From positions 1 to 16,553 of the forward strand of contig JAISIV010000095.1 of the NCBI GenBank assembly GCA_031261865.1: a stretch of 16,553 nucleotides of DNA, written 5' to 3'. This document shows positions 7,006-14,220 of this stretch, in pieces. The translations under genes were made by a program, and so were the position numbers. Every line of letters starts with the position of its first letter. The stretch's first letter is position 1. A model generated the notes under the pieces. The model was not told where the DNA came from. It did not search any database and saw nothing but the letters and a program-made list of their open reading frames with translations. Source of the DNA: Lactobacillaceae bacterium. GTDB lineage: Bacteria > Bacillota > Bacilli > Lactobacillales > Lactobacillaceae.

Positions 7006-7471
7006 ATTTTTCCTTCAATGCTTTGGCGACGTTGGCTGGCACGAACGGACTTACGTCGACACCAAATTGAGCAATTTCTTTTAATCCAGATGATGAAATA
7101 TCTTGAAAAGCGGCTTTTGAGGGTAAAAGAATAGTCGGAATTCCCGAAAGTTGAAAATTGAGTTCGAAAATATCTCTCTCATATTCATAATCTTTGACAT
7201 TTCGAATTCCACGAACGATAACATCTGCGTTTCGTTCTTTAGCAAAATGAACCAAGAGACCAGATGTGAATTCAACTTTTACGTTGCCAAACTCTTTGAC
7301 ATTTTCGGATATCAATTCTGTTTTTTCTTCGGCCGTGAATAGCGCACGTTTATCCGTGTTAATGGCCACAGCGACAATCACCTCATCAAATAATTTCGAT
7401 GTCTGTTTAATTAAATCCAAATGTCCATTAGTAAGCGGATCGAATGATCCAGGGAAAATTGCGATTGTCAT
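6986..7471 (-). CDS. coaD: Phosphopantetheine adenylyltransferase
   Basis: CoaD transfers AMP from ATP to 4'-phosphopantetheine, giving dephospho-CoA, the penultimate step of coenzyme A synthesis in the cytoplasm. At 161 aa it has family length. Visible signatures are the nucleotidyltransferase motif T14-N-G-H17 in GSFDPLTNGHLD, the K41/R42 pair in INTDKRALF, VRGIRN (86-91), and the C-terminal ISSSGLKEI (125-133) that closes over ATP. The ATG has AGGAG about 6 nt upstream and overlaps the rsmD stop by 4 nt (ATGA), in the conserved rsmD-coaD order. Confidence 0.97.
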   Translation of the reverse strand: MTIAIFPGSFDPLTNGHLDLIKQTSKLFDEVIVAVAINTDKRALFTAEEKTELISENVKEFGNVKVEFTSGLLVHFAKERNADVIVRGIRNVKDYEYERDIFELNFQLSGIPTILLPSKAAFQDISSSGLKEIAQFGVDVSPFVPANVAKALKEKYEQEHK

Positions 7472-8034
7472 TTTATTCTCCTAAAAACTGTGATGTAAGA
7501 AATACTAAAATTCCTGGTTGTGACTACTTCGAAATGTTCTTTGTCATAATTCTGATTTACAGAATTGAATCCATGTTCATCTGTTTCGGCAACAATTATG
7601 GAATCGTCACTGAGCAAATTATTTTCCAACAATGCCGCGATATCTTTAATAATTTGTTGCTTGGCATATGGTGGATCTAATAAAACAAGATCTAATTTGA
7701 CATAATCTTTTTTTAGTCTTTCAATTGCTTGAGCCGCCGTACTTTTGATTATCGAAAATGATTCTGGAGAATGCGTCGCATCAACATTTTTTTGAATCGT
7801 TTCAATTGCCGGCTTTGCCAAATCAACAAGATAAGCATGACTATATCCACGCGAAACAGCTTCAATCCCGAGCGCTCCGGATCCAGCATATAGATCTAAA
7901 ACTTCCCCGTTCGTTAAATAAGGCATCAAAATATTAAAAAGAGACTCCTTAACTTTGTCAGTGGTTGGACGAGTTTTCTTCGAATCAACCATATTAAGTT
8001 TTAGTTTTTTGAATTGTCCCCCAACTACTCTCAT
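7468..8034 (-). CDS. rsmD: 16S rRNA (guanine966-N2)-methyltransferase
   Basis: RsmD methylates G966 of 16S rRNA in the assembled 30S subunit using S-adenosylmethionine. The 188-aa protein has the family N-terminus (MRVVGGQFK, then TRPTTDKVKESLFN), SAM motif I VLDLYAGSGALG (45-56), and the catalytic motif DPPYA (120-124). It overlaps ftsW by 4 nt and coaD by 4 nt (both ATGA), consistent with translational coupling; an AGGAG lies about 12 nt before its ATG. Confidence 0.96.
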   Translation of the reverse strand: MRVVGGQFKKLKLNMVDSKKTRPTTDKVKESLFNILMPYLTNGEVLDLYAGSGALGIEAVSRGYSHAYLVDLAKPAIETIQKNVDATHSPESFSIIKSTAAQAIERLKKDYVKLDLVLLDPPYAKQQIIKDIAALLENNLLSDDSIIVAETDEHGFNSVNQNYDKEHFEVVTTRNFSISYITVFRRIK

Positions 8035-9194
8035 TGATTTGTTTTCTCCTCGGCAAAAATTTTTAGGACAATTCCAATAGCAATAAACGACACCAGTAAT
8101 GAAGTTCCTCCATAAGAAATAAATGGGAACGTAACTCCAGTCATCGGCAACAAAGCAGTAATTCCCCCTAAATTAACCAGAGCTTGAATGAAGAAATATC
8201 CGCCAATTCCGTTTAGAACGATTCGATTAAATAAACTTTTAGAATTGACACTCACATAAAAAATTCTAAAGACTAGCCAGAAATATAAACTGAGAATCAC
8301 TAATATCCCTAGCAAACCAAATTCTTCTCCAATCACAGCCATAATAAAATCGGTGTTTGAAACTGGCAATGTACTTTTAACGACTGATTGTCCAGCCCCT
8401 TGACCAAACAAACCTCCGCGTGAAATCGCTAAAAGTGAACGCACGACTTGTAATCCTTGAGAATTGTAATAAGGCCAAGGATTTTCAAAGACAACAAACC
8501 GCATCAATTGATAATTACTTTTCAATAATGAACTAGGAAGTGCACGTACAATAAACGGAAGCAGAATCGTCAACACCACTGTCGCTCCTGAAACAAAATA
8601 CGTCAGTAAAGGTTTTATTCCAGAAGACAAATACACAACTAAGAAGATAAACGTGACGATGATAGCATTACCCAAATCAGGCATAGAAATAATCAAACCG
8701 ATGAACACGGCTGGTATCAAAAAAGTTGGCCAATCAAGTGAATTCCATTTTTTACTTAAATCTTGATTCTTAGCATTTAAACGGTCTAAATAATAACTGG
8801 CGACAACGAGAATGACCATTATCTTAGCGAATTCGGCTGGTTGAATAGTGAAGCCAGCAATAAGTTGAATCCAACCGTAGGCACCAGTTCCTTGAGCCAC
8901 TGTACCGGCAAAACGAGCATAGAGTAAAAGTGCAAGCAGTATTCCAGAAAGAATTAAAATTAATTTTTTATTTGACATCATCTTATAGCTGTCGGGTAGC
9001 ACAGTAATAAAAATCACCAGAAATATCCCTAGCAAAATAAAAATGAATTGACGAATAAAATAAAACAACGCCCCGCCTGCGAAAGTCTGAGAAGCAGAAC
9101 TGACTGCCAGAATTCCTATAAAAGATAGAGCCAGGACGGCAATTAAAACTTGTTTATCAATTTGAGAAAACCATTGTTTTATTTTTGAAATCAC
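8031..9194 (-). CDS. ftsW: FtsW/SEDS-family septal peptidoglycan polymerase
   Basis: A 387-aa polytopic membrane protein of the SEDS family, the glycosyltransferases that polymerise lipid II with a partner class B PBP at the division septum. About ten hydrophobic helices are visible. Family landmarks are IQPAEFAKIMVIL (118-130), GQGAGQS before residue 270, the NTDFIMAVIGEEFG loop with the likely catalytic Asp282, and the C-terminal LLPMTGVTFPFISYGG (339-354). RodA/MrdB is the close alternative; the operon with rsmD and coaD favours FtsW. The start is GTG at 9194: an in-frame stop lies a few codons upstream and no other start is nearby. No Shine-Dalgarno precedes it. TAGAAT (9213..9208) with an upstream TG could serve as an extended -10, which would make the mRNA nearly leaderless. 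Confidence 0.92.
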   Translation of the reverse strand: MISKIKQWFSQIDKQVLIAVLALSFIGILAVSSASQTFAGGALFYFIRQFIFILLGIFLVIFITVLPDSYKMMSNKKLILILSGILLALLLYARFAGTVAQGTGAYGWIQLIAGFTIQPAEFAKIMVILVVASYYLDRLNAKNQDLSKKWNSLDWPTFLIPAVFIGLIISMPDLGNAIIVTFIFLVVYLSSGIKPLLTYFVSGATVVLTILLPFIVRALPSSLLKSNYQLMRFVVFENPWPYYNSQGLQVVRSLLAISRGGLFGQGAGQSVVKSTLPVSNTDFIMAVIGEEFGLLGILVILSLYFWLVFRIFYVSVNSKSLFNRIVLNGIGGYFFIQALVNLGGITALLPMTGVTFPFISYGGTSLLVSFIAIGIVLKIFAEEKTNQ

Positions 9195-9233
9195 AATAAC
9201 TATTCTAACAACCGATTATGGCAATATATAACA
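9195..9233. promoter_or_regulatory. Divergent ftsW / RNase HI intergenic region
   Basis: These 39 bp separate two divergent start codons. On the minus strand TGTTAGAAT (an extended -10 pattern) lies only 7 nt before the ftsW GTG. On the plus strand GATTAT and TATATA occur, but no good -35. Neither gene has a Shine-Dalgarno here, and an ATG at 9218 reaches a stop after seven codons. Confidence 0.4.
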
Positions 9234-9701
9234 ATGAATAAAACGTTAAAAATTTACTCCGACGGTGGGAATAGAAATACTGGTGTTCAAAAAGGTGGCC
9301 ACGTGAACGCCAACGATTTATCCGCCTGGGCTTATTTAATTGAGTTTGAAGGACAACAATTTTCTGATTCAGGTTTTGAATATGGTCAAACCAATAACGC
9401 TATGGAAGTAACTGCACTGCTTGAGGCGTTTAGAAGAGTTGGGAGAGTTGATAATGATGTGAAAGTTGAATTAATCCTCGATTCCAAATATGTCCTAGAT
9501 TCTTTAGAAAAAGGTTGGGCAGAAAACTGGATTTTAAAAAATGACACTAAACGCCCAAATTTTAATCTTTGGAAACAGTTAGTGCCAATTTATGTCTCCA
9601 TGAAATCACAAATTGATTTCATTTGGGTCAAAGGTCATGCAAGTACTCCAGGAAACTTGTTTGTTGATGAGCTACTGAATAAAGAAATGGATGCACATTA
9701 A
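9234..9701 (+). CDS. rnhA: Ribonuclease HI
   Basis: RNase HI cleaves the RNA strand of RNA-DNA hybrids such as R-loops and primers. This 155-aa protein retains every catalytic residue (E. coli numbers in brackets): D10 in IYSDGG (D10), E58 in NNAMEVTALL (E48), D83 in LILDSKYV (D70), H135 in WVKGHAS (H124) and D145 in FVDELLNK (D134). An insertion after the first strand, with HVNANDLSAWAY, is as I recall common in lactobacillus enzymes. It has no N-terminal hybrid-binding domain. It stands on the opposite strand from its neighbours and lacks a visible Shine-Dalgarno. The next gene starts 8 nt downstream. Confidence 0.92.
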   Translation: MNKTLKIYSDGGNRNTGVQKGGHVNANDLSAWAYLIEFEGQQFSDSGFEYGQTNNAMEVTALLEAFRRVGRVDNDVKVELILDSKYVLDSLEKGWAENWILKNDTKRPNFNLWKQLVPIYVSMKSQIDFIWVKGHASTPGNLFVDELLNKEMDAH

Positions 9702-9709
9702 AAATATTT

Positions 9710-10282
9710 ATGGAACCAAAAACAATTAACATTTATCGCGACAACCACAGTTTATCATTGGGTTTTATATCTCTTGTAGTCGCTATTTTTTTCTGGTTCA
9801 GTCTGGCCGAAAATGGTTGGATCAGATACATCCCAATATCTGTCGCGCTTATTTTCGCTCTAATTTCCTTTATTCCTAAAAGTAAAGCAATTATTATCCG
9901 AGGAAACAAAATTACATTCATTCGGTTTTATGTAATTCGCCACACTTATAAGATTTCTGAAATTAAAAAATACAAGCTATTTGAGGAACATTATTCCAAT
10001 AAAGGCTCAAGAGAACAGAACTTAGTCATCGGATTAAAGAAACGTGATGAGCGCAAAAACACTCTCTATTATGTACATTTCAACAATCTAAACTTGACAA
10101 AGGATGGATTCAGTCAACTTCGCGGTTTCGCGCGTAAAAACTTCGGTGACTATATCGATAAAAACCAAAAAATCAATAATGATGTTAATCGATGGAACGT
10201 ATTTAGACTTGCCGTATGTTGGGCATTTGGAATCTTTCTTGTAATGCTTCTAGTTGTCGGGTATTGGCTGGGAACGCATTAA
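9710..10282 (+). CDS. Membrane protein with PH-like middle, EbsA-like
   Basis: A 190-aa protein with two N-terminal membrane helices (LSLGFISLVVAIFFWFSL and YIPISVALIFALISFI), a soluble middle beginning AIIIRGNKITFIRFY that resembles a bacterial PH-like beta domain, and a C-terminal helix (AVCWAFGIFLVMLLVVGYW). The position directly after an RNase HI gene and the two-helix-plus-beta layout recall the EbsA family of lactobacilli and enterococci, named from the enterococcal ebs locus but without a secure function. The match is by architecture and context only, and this protein is longer than enterococcal EbsA. No clear ribosome site precedes the ATG, so it may be translated by coupling with rnhA. 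It ends 31 nt before a strong terminator. Confidence 0.75.
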   Translation: MEPKTINIYRDNHSLSLGFISLVVAIFFWFSLAENGWIRYIPISVALIFALISFIPKSKAIIIRGNKITFIRFYVIRHTYKISEIKKYKLFEEHYSNKGSREQNLVIGLKKRDERKNTLYYVHFNNLNLTKDGFSQLRGFARKNFGDYIDKNQKINNDVNRWNVFRLAVCWAFGIFLVMLLVVGYWLGTH

Positions 10283-10313
10283 TAACACGGATTCAACATC
10301 AGTTAAGCTATAC

Positions 10314-10345
10314 AAAAAATCTCGATCAATGATCGAGATTTTTTT
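10314..10345. terminator. Bidirectional Rho-independent terminator
   Basis: AAATCTCGATC (10317..10327) pairs perfectly with GATCGAGATTT (10331..10341) around a 3-nt loop, flanked by an A-run and a T-run, so it works in both directions. It ends the rnhA/EbsA-like transcript and the converging alaS operon. The TAA stop of the DUF1292 gene (10344..10346) lies in the T-tract itself. Confidence 0.92.
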
Positions 10346-10655
10346 ATTCTGCGTCTTCCTCAGTTGAAAGAGAGTCGTCGGCAACAAAGGTATTTAATAC
10401 TTCAGCAACCATGTTCCATTCTTCTTCATCTTCGATCGGAGTAAGTTCACCCTCTTCAGATTCAGGTTCATCGTTTGGTTCGAACGTGAAGGCCAAAATT
10501 TCAGTTTCTTGTTCTGGATCATTTTCAGCCACACCTGGTTCAGACAATAAAATATAGTCCTTGCCGTATTCATCAGAATGGAAGGTTAGCAAAACTTCGT
10601 ATAAAACCTCATTCCCTTGTTCGTCAGTTAGCGTTACGTAGTCTTCTTCATTCAT
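10344..10655 (-). CDS. DUF1292 family acidic protein (YrzB-like)
   Basis: This 103-aa protein is strongly acidic, with Glu/Asp-rich stretches (PNDEPESEEGELTPIEDEEEW). It has the DUF1292 pattern: VTLTDEQGNEVLYEVLLTF at the N-terminus, then YILLSEPG and WNMVAEVLNTF near the C-terminus. DUF1292 proteins follow ireB and ruvX in most Bacilli; their biochemical role is not established. The ATG overlaps the ruvX end by 8 nt, with AAAGGAAA about 10 nt upstream inside ruvX. It is the last gene of the operon. Confidence 0.9.
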   Translation of the reverse strand: MNEEDYVTLTDEQGNEVLYEVLLTFHSDEYGKDYILLSEPGVAENDPEQETEILAFTFEPNDEPESEEGELTPIEDEEEWNMVAEVLNTFVADDSLSTEEDAE

Positions 10656-11082
10656 GAGTTAATTTTCCTTTTCCGTCCAAGTAGTTTTGCAAAATGAATT
10701 GCGCAGCTAATTTATCGATGACACCTTTTCTTTTATTTCGAGACATATCAGCCTCTTCGATCAAGATTCTAGAAGCTTCCACTGTCGTTAATCGCTCATC
10801 AATGAAATCAACAGGCAGATTGAATTCTTGTTCTACCAAAGTGCCATAGTACCGACTTGCATCAACTCGTGGGCCCTCAGAATTATTCATATTCTTAGGT
10901 AATCCAATAACGACACCGGTGACCTTGTTTTTTTCAATTATTTCAGCCAAACGATCTAAACCAAAATCATCCTCATCTTCGTTAATTCGAATGATTTCTA
11001 AAGCGCTCGCCGTCCACCCTAAAGGATCGCTCATGGCGACTCCTACGGTTCTAGAACCTACATCTAAACCTAATAATCTCAT
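10648..11082 (-). CDS. ruvX: YqgF/RuvX family putative Holliday junction resolvase
   Basis: The 144-aa RNase H-fold nuclease family member has the N-terminal strand with its metal-binding Asp (LLGLDVGSRTVGVAMSD), VTGVVIGLPKNMN in the middle, FIDERLTTVEA with conserved acidic residues, and KGVIDKLAAQFILQNYL with the final Asp. The E. coli homologue takes part in pre-16S rRNA 5' end maturation, and resolvase activity has been reported for others; which applies here is open. Its ATG overlaps the ireB stop by 1 nt (TAATG) and has no Shine-Dalgarno of its own, so reinitiation after IreB is likely. Confidence 0.95.
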   Translation of the reverse strand: MRLLGLDVGSRTVGVAMSDPLGWTASALEIIRINEDEDDFGLDRLAEIIEKNKVTGVVIGLPKNMNNSEGPRVDASRYYGTLVEQEFNLPVDFIDERLTTVEASRILIEEADMSRNKRKGVIDKLAAQFILQNYLDGKGKLTHE

Positions 11083-11333
11083 TATTTTAATAAGTAACTT
11101 CTAACAAGTTCCTCTACAATTTCGTCACGTTCAAAGCGACGAATTAAATTCCTAGAATCGTTCACACGCGGAATGTACGCGGGGTCACCACTAATTAAGT
11201 AACCGACAATTTGATTGATTGGATTATAACCTTTTTCGACTAAGGATGAATAAACAATGCGTAATGCACTACCTACATCTTCGGGATCAGGTTTTCCGAA
11301 ATCAAATACTGTTGTGTCTTCAAAATCTGCCAT
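11082..11333 (-). CDS. ireB: IreB family regulatory phosphoprotein (UPF0297)
   Basis: At 83 aa this has the full family signature: SSLVEKGYNPINQIVGYL, then SGDPAYIPRVND and RFERDEIVEELVRSYL. In Enterococcus faecalis IreB is phosphorylated by the PASTA kinase IreK and represses cephalosporin resistance. The phosphoacceptor Thr residues lie at the extreme N-terminus; here that region reads MADFEDTTVFDF, with Glu5 where E. faecalis has Thr4 as I align it and Thr8 matching Thr7. It starts 13 nt after alaS without a clear ribosome site and overlaps ruvX by 1 nt. Confidence 0.95.
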   Translation of the reverse strand: MADFEDTTVFDFGKPDPEDVGSALRIVYSSLVEKGYNPINQIVGYLISGDPAYIPRVNDSRNLIRRFERDEIVEELVRSYLLK

Positions 11334-11346
11334 ATTGTTGTTTATT

Positions 11347-13989
11347 TTAACCTATTTTAGTTATATATTCTGCTGCTTTTTGAAGTGCTTCACTAAGTCC
11401 TTCTGGATTTTTACCACCGGCTTGTGCCATATCCGGACGACCGCCGCCTCCGCCGCCGATAACTGGCGCTATTTCTTTGATAATTGAGCCAGCAGCGAAA
11501 GTTTTATCTTTGGAAGCAACTAAGAGATTGGCTTTCCCATCAATTGCTGCTCCTAAAACAAGAATTTGGGAATTACCTTTGGTTTTCCAGTCATCAGCAA
11601 TCTGGCGCAATCCATCCATCGAATTTACGTTAACGATTGCCGAAGTAAGCGTTGTAGTGCCTAGTTCTTGAACATCATTCAAAACATCACCAAGTTTGGA
11701 ATTAATCAGTTGGGCATTCAAACTTTCATTTTCTTTTTGAAGTTCTTTATTTTCAGCCAACAATTTCTCTAGTTTGTCAGTGGTTTGATCAACGGTTTGT
11801 GCTTTTAATAGTTCAGATAATTGAGACAATATTTCTTCTTGATGACTGTAAATATCTAACGCATTTTGTCCAACGACAGCTTCGATTCGACGTACTCCAG
11901 CCCCAATTCCAGATTCAGAAACAATCTTAAACAATTGAAGTTCCGAAGTAGATTGGGCATGTGTTCCACCATCGAACTCGACGTTGAAGTCTCCAATAGA
12001 AACTACGCGGACGATTTCACCATACTTTTCACCGAAGACTGCAATTGCACCTAATTTTTTAGCCGACTCAATATCAGTTTCAACCCAAGAAATTTGGGAA
12101 TTCTTGGCAATTTCGTCATTAATGATTTTTTCAAGTTTCTTCAAATCTTCAGATGCAACCGGACCTTGATAAGTAAAGTCGAATCTTAACAACTCATCAG
12201 TGACTAATGAACCTGCTTGATGAACGTCGTCTCCAAGAACCATTCTTAAAGCTTGGTCGAGCATGTGTGTAGCCGTGTGGTTTTTTGATATTTCAATGTG
12301 ACGTTCCAAATCAACGGCTGCTTTTACTGCCTGCGTAAGAACAAGTTCTTCTAAAACTTCAACAGTATGGAGATGTTGACCGTTAGGTGCATTTTGAACA
12401 TCAATAACCTTTGCTACTTTTTTGTCGCCAACTAATAAGAAACCAGTATCAGCAATTTGTCCACCCATTTCAGCGTAGAAAGGCGTGACATCAAGAATTA
12501 CTTGCACGATCTCGCCAGGTTTAGCGGATTCAACAACAGCATCATCTTTGATAATTCTAATAATGTGAGCATCATCTACATTTAATTCGCTCCAACCAAC
12601 ATATTCAGATTCGTCTTTGATATCAGTAAGGATTGCACTTTGCGTCTTCATGGACTTTTCAGAGCTACGGGACTCACGTGCGCGAGTACGTTGAGCTTCC
12701 ATCTCAATTTCAAAACCTTGAGTGTCAACTGTTAATCCTGCATCTTGAGCTTGTTCGATAGTAATTTCTAGTGGGAAGCCGTAGGTATCATAAAGTTTGA
12801 AAGCGTCACTACCAGAGATCTGATTTCCTTGACTTTTCGCAATTTGGGCAACTTCCTCAAAGAGTTGTAATCCTTCGTTAAGAGTCTCTGAGAAACGTTT
12901 TTCTTCAGCTAAGACAATCTTTACGGTCTTTTCTTGTTGATCCAACAATTCTGGATAAAAATCTTTCATAATTTGGCCAACTACTGGAACTAAATCGCCC
13001 AAAAATGAACCTGCAATATTCAACTTTCGGCCATGCAAAACACTTCGACGAATCAAACGACGAATGATATATCCACGCCCTTCATTAGAAGGCAAAGCAC
13101 CGTCTCCGATAGCAAAAGTAAGTGCGCTAATATGATCAGCAATTACTTTGAAACTAACATCCGTTTGGGGATTGTCGCCATAATTAACGTCGGACAAATT
13201 TTCTGTAGCGTGAATAATTGGCAAGAACAAATCGGTATCAAAATTTGTGCGACCGTGTTGGAATACAGACACAAATCGTTCTAAACCAGCACCAGTATCA
13301 ATATTTTTGTGTGGTAATTCTGGATATTGTGAATTATCAGTTAGACCTGGCAAGTGGTTGTATTGTGAGAAAACCAAATTCCAAATTTCAAGATAACGCT
13401 CATTTTCTCCACCGGGATACATCTCCGGATCATCATCAGGCAAATCTTGGAAATCAACGCCTCGATCAAAGAAAATTTCTGAATCTGGTCCCGATGGTCC
13501 TTCCCCGATGTCCCAGAAATTGTCTTCGACTTTAACGATGTGATCTTCAGGCAAACCAACTTCGTTTCGCCAAATATCGTAGGCTTCTGTGTCATTTGGA
13601 TAAACCGTTACATAAAGCAATGCTGGGTCAATATCGTACCATTCAGGGCTAGTAAGTAATTCCCAAGCCCAAGTAATGGCTTCTTTTTTGAAGTAATCAC
13701 CAATGGAAAAATTACCAAGCATCTCAAAGAGGGTATGGTGTCTGGGTGTGTGTCCAACATTTTCAATATCGTTGGTACGGATTGCTTTTTGAGAATTAGT
13801 GATTCTTGGATTATTTGGTACGAGTGTGCCGTCAAAATATTTTTTTAAAGTCGCTACCCCCGAATTTATCCAGAGCAAAGTTGGATCATTAACTGGAATC
13901 AATGATTGACTGGGAACTACTTCATGACCCTTTGAAGCAAAGAAATCGAGCCACATCTGGCGGATTTGTACTGATGATAATTCTTTCAT
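11347..13989 (-). CDS. alaS: Alanyl-tRNA synthetase
   Basis: AlaS charges tRNA-Ala and hydrolyses mischarged Ser/Gly-tRNA-Ala. At 880 aa the class II aminoacylation domain (from SSVQIRQMWLDFFASKGH to about 440), the editing domain and the C-Ala domain (TTDKLEKLLAENKELQKENE coiled coil, glycine run GGGGGGRPDMAQAGG) are all complete. The editing site keeps H571-x3-H575 (NHTATHMLDQAL) and H677, but the Cys normally found in CGGTH is Asp673 (EFDGGTHAQ), so one of the usual four zinc ligands is changed to an acidic residue. A strong AAAGGAG precedes the ATG. Expression is set by the T-box in the 190-nt leader, and alaS heads the operon with ireB, ruvX and the DUF1292 gene. Confidence 0.98.
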   Translation of the reverse strand: MKELSSVQIRQMWLDFFASKGHEVVPSQSLIPVNDPTLLWINSGVATLKKYFDGTLVPNNPRITNSQKAIRTNDIENVGHTPRHHTLFEMLGNFSIGDYFKKEAITWAWELLTSPEWYDIDPALLYVTVYPNDTEAYDIWRNEVGLPEDHIVKVEDNFWDIGEGPSGPDSEIFFDRGVDFQDLPDDDPEMYPGGENERYLEIWNLVFSQYNHLPGLTDNSQYPELPHKNIDTGAGLERFVSVFQHGRTNFDTDLFLPIIHATENLSDVNYGDNPQTDVSFKVIADHISALTFAIGDGALPSNEGRGYIIRRLIRRSVLHGRKLNIAGSFLGDLVPVVGQIMKDFYPELLDQQEKTVKIVLAEEKRFSETLNEGLQLFEEVAQIAKSQGNQISGSDAFKLYDTYGFPLEITIEQAQDAGLTVDTQGFEIEMEAQRTRARESRSSEKSMKTQSAILTDIKDESEYVGWSELNVDDAHIIRIIKDDAVVESAKPGEIVQVILDVTPFYAEMGGQIADTGFLLVGDKKVAKVIDVQNAPNGQHLHTVEVLEELVLTQAVKAAVDLERHIEISKNHTATHMLDQALRMVLGDDVHQAGSLVTDELLRFDFTYQGPVASEDLKKLEKIINDEIAKNSQISWVETDIESAKKLGAIAVFGEKYGEIVRVVSIGDFNVEFDGGTHAQSTSELQLFKIVSESGIGAGVRRIEAVVGQNALDIYSHQEEILSQLSELLKAQTVDQTTDKLEKLLAENKELQKENESLNAQLINSKLGDVLNDVQELGTTTLTSAIVNVNSMDGLRQIADDWKTKGNSQILVLGAAIDGKANLLVASKDKTFAAGSIIKEIAPVIGGGGGGRPDMAQAGGKNPEGLSEALQKAAEYITKIG

Positions 13990-14004
13990 TTTTCTCCTTT
14001 AAAT

Positions 14005-14070
14005 AAAAAACAAATAAATTGTGCGCTGGGACGCTTTACCGTGGTACCACCCAACTTCACAACTTATTTG
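14005..14070 (-). terminator. T-box leader attenuator (terminator form)
   Basis: CAAATAAGTTGTG (14070..14058) pairs with CACAATTTATTTG (14023..14011) with one G-U wobble, and a six-T run follows (14010..14005). The T-box sequence lies in the upper part, where UGGG can also pair with CCCA, so formation of this helix hides the tRNA-binding bulge. It would also stop transcripts reading in from the upstream membrane-protein gene. Confidence 0.9.
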
Positions 14071-14182
14071 TTGTCTTCATTAAATATTTATCTGTGACTG
14101 CAGGAGCACTTCTTATGTCAAGTTACGTTTCACATCAGCCAACGTATTTCTGAAAAATGACTTTCGAAGCATATCTGCTATG
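14005..14182 (-). promoter_or_regulatory. T-box riboswitch, alanine-specific (alaS leader)
   Basis: Read on the minus strand, this leader senses uncharged tRNA-Ala and lets alaS be transcribed when charging falls. Stem I starts near 14181: GCAG (14178..14175) pairs with CTGC, and CTTC pairs with GAAG. The loop between these stems carries GCT at 14107..14105, an alanine codon, as specifier. An upper stem pairs TACGTT with AACGTA. The T-box itself is GGGTGGTACCACGGT (14052..14038 region), with the bulge UGGU (14049..14046), whose last base complements A73 of tRNA-Ala. Specifier and bulge therefore agree on alanine. The competing terminator is listed separately. Confidence 0.95.
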
Positions 14183-14188
14183 GGATTT

Positions 14189-14197
14189 ATTTTAGCA
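14189..14197 (-). promoter_or_regulatory. Extended -10 promoter for alaS T-box transcript
   Basis: TGCTAAAAT is a TGn extended -10 (TAAAAT at 14194..14189) with no good -35 at 16-18 bp. It would start RNA near 14182, exactly where stem I of the T-box begins, which supports the call. Confidence 0.65.
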
Positions 14198-14220
14198 TCA
14201 TTCGGTAATGGTTTTTAAAA

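Noticed and set aside
11477..13595. Several plus- and minus-strand frames of 60-105 codons inside alaS
   Set aside because: They are overlaps of a complete, well-conserved synthetase and show no domain or start signal.
14168..14179. Short inverted repeat AGCATATCTGCT as a separate operator
   Set aside because: It falls in the 5' arm of T-box stem I, which explains it better.
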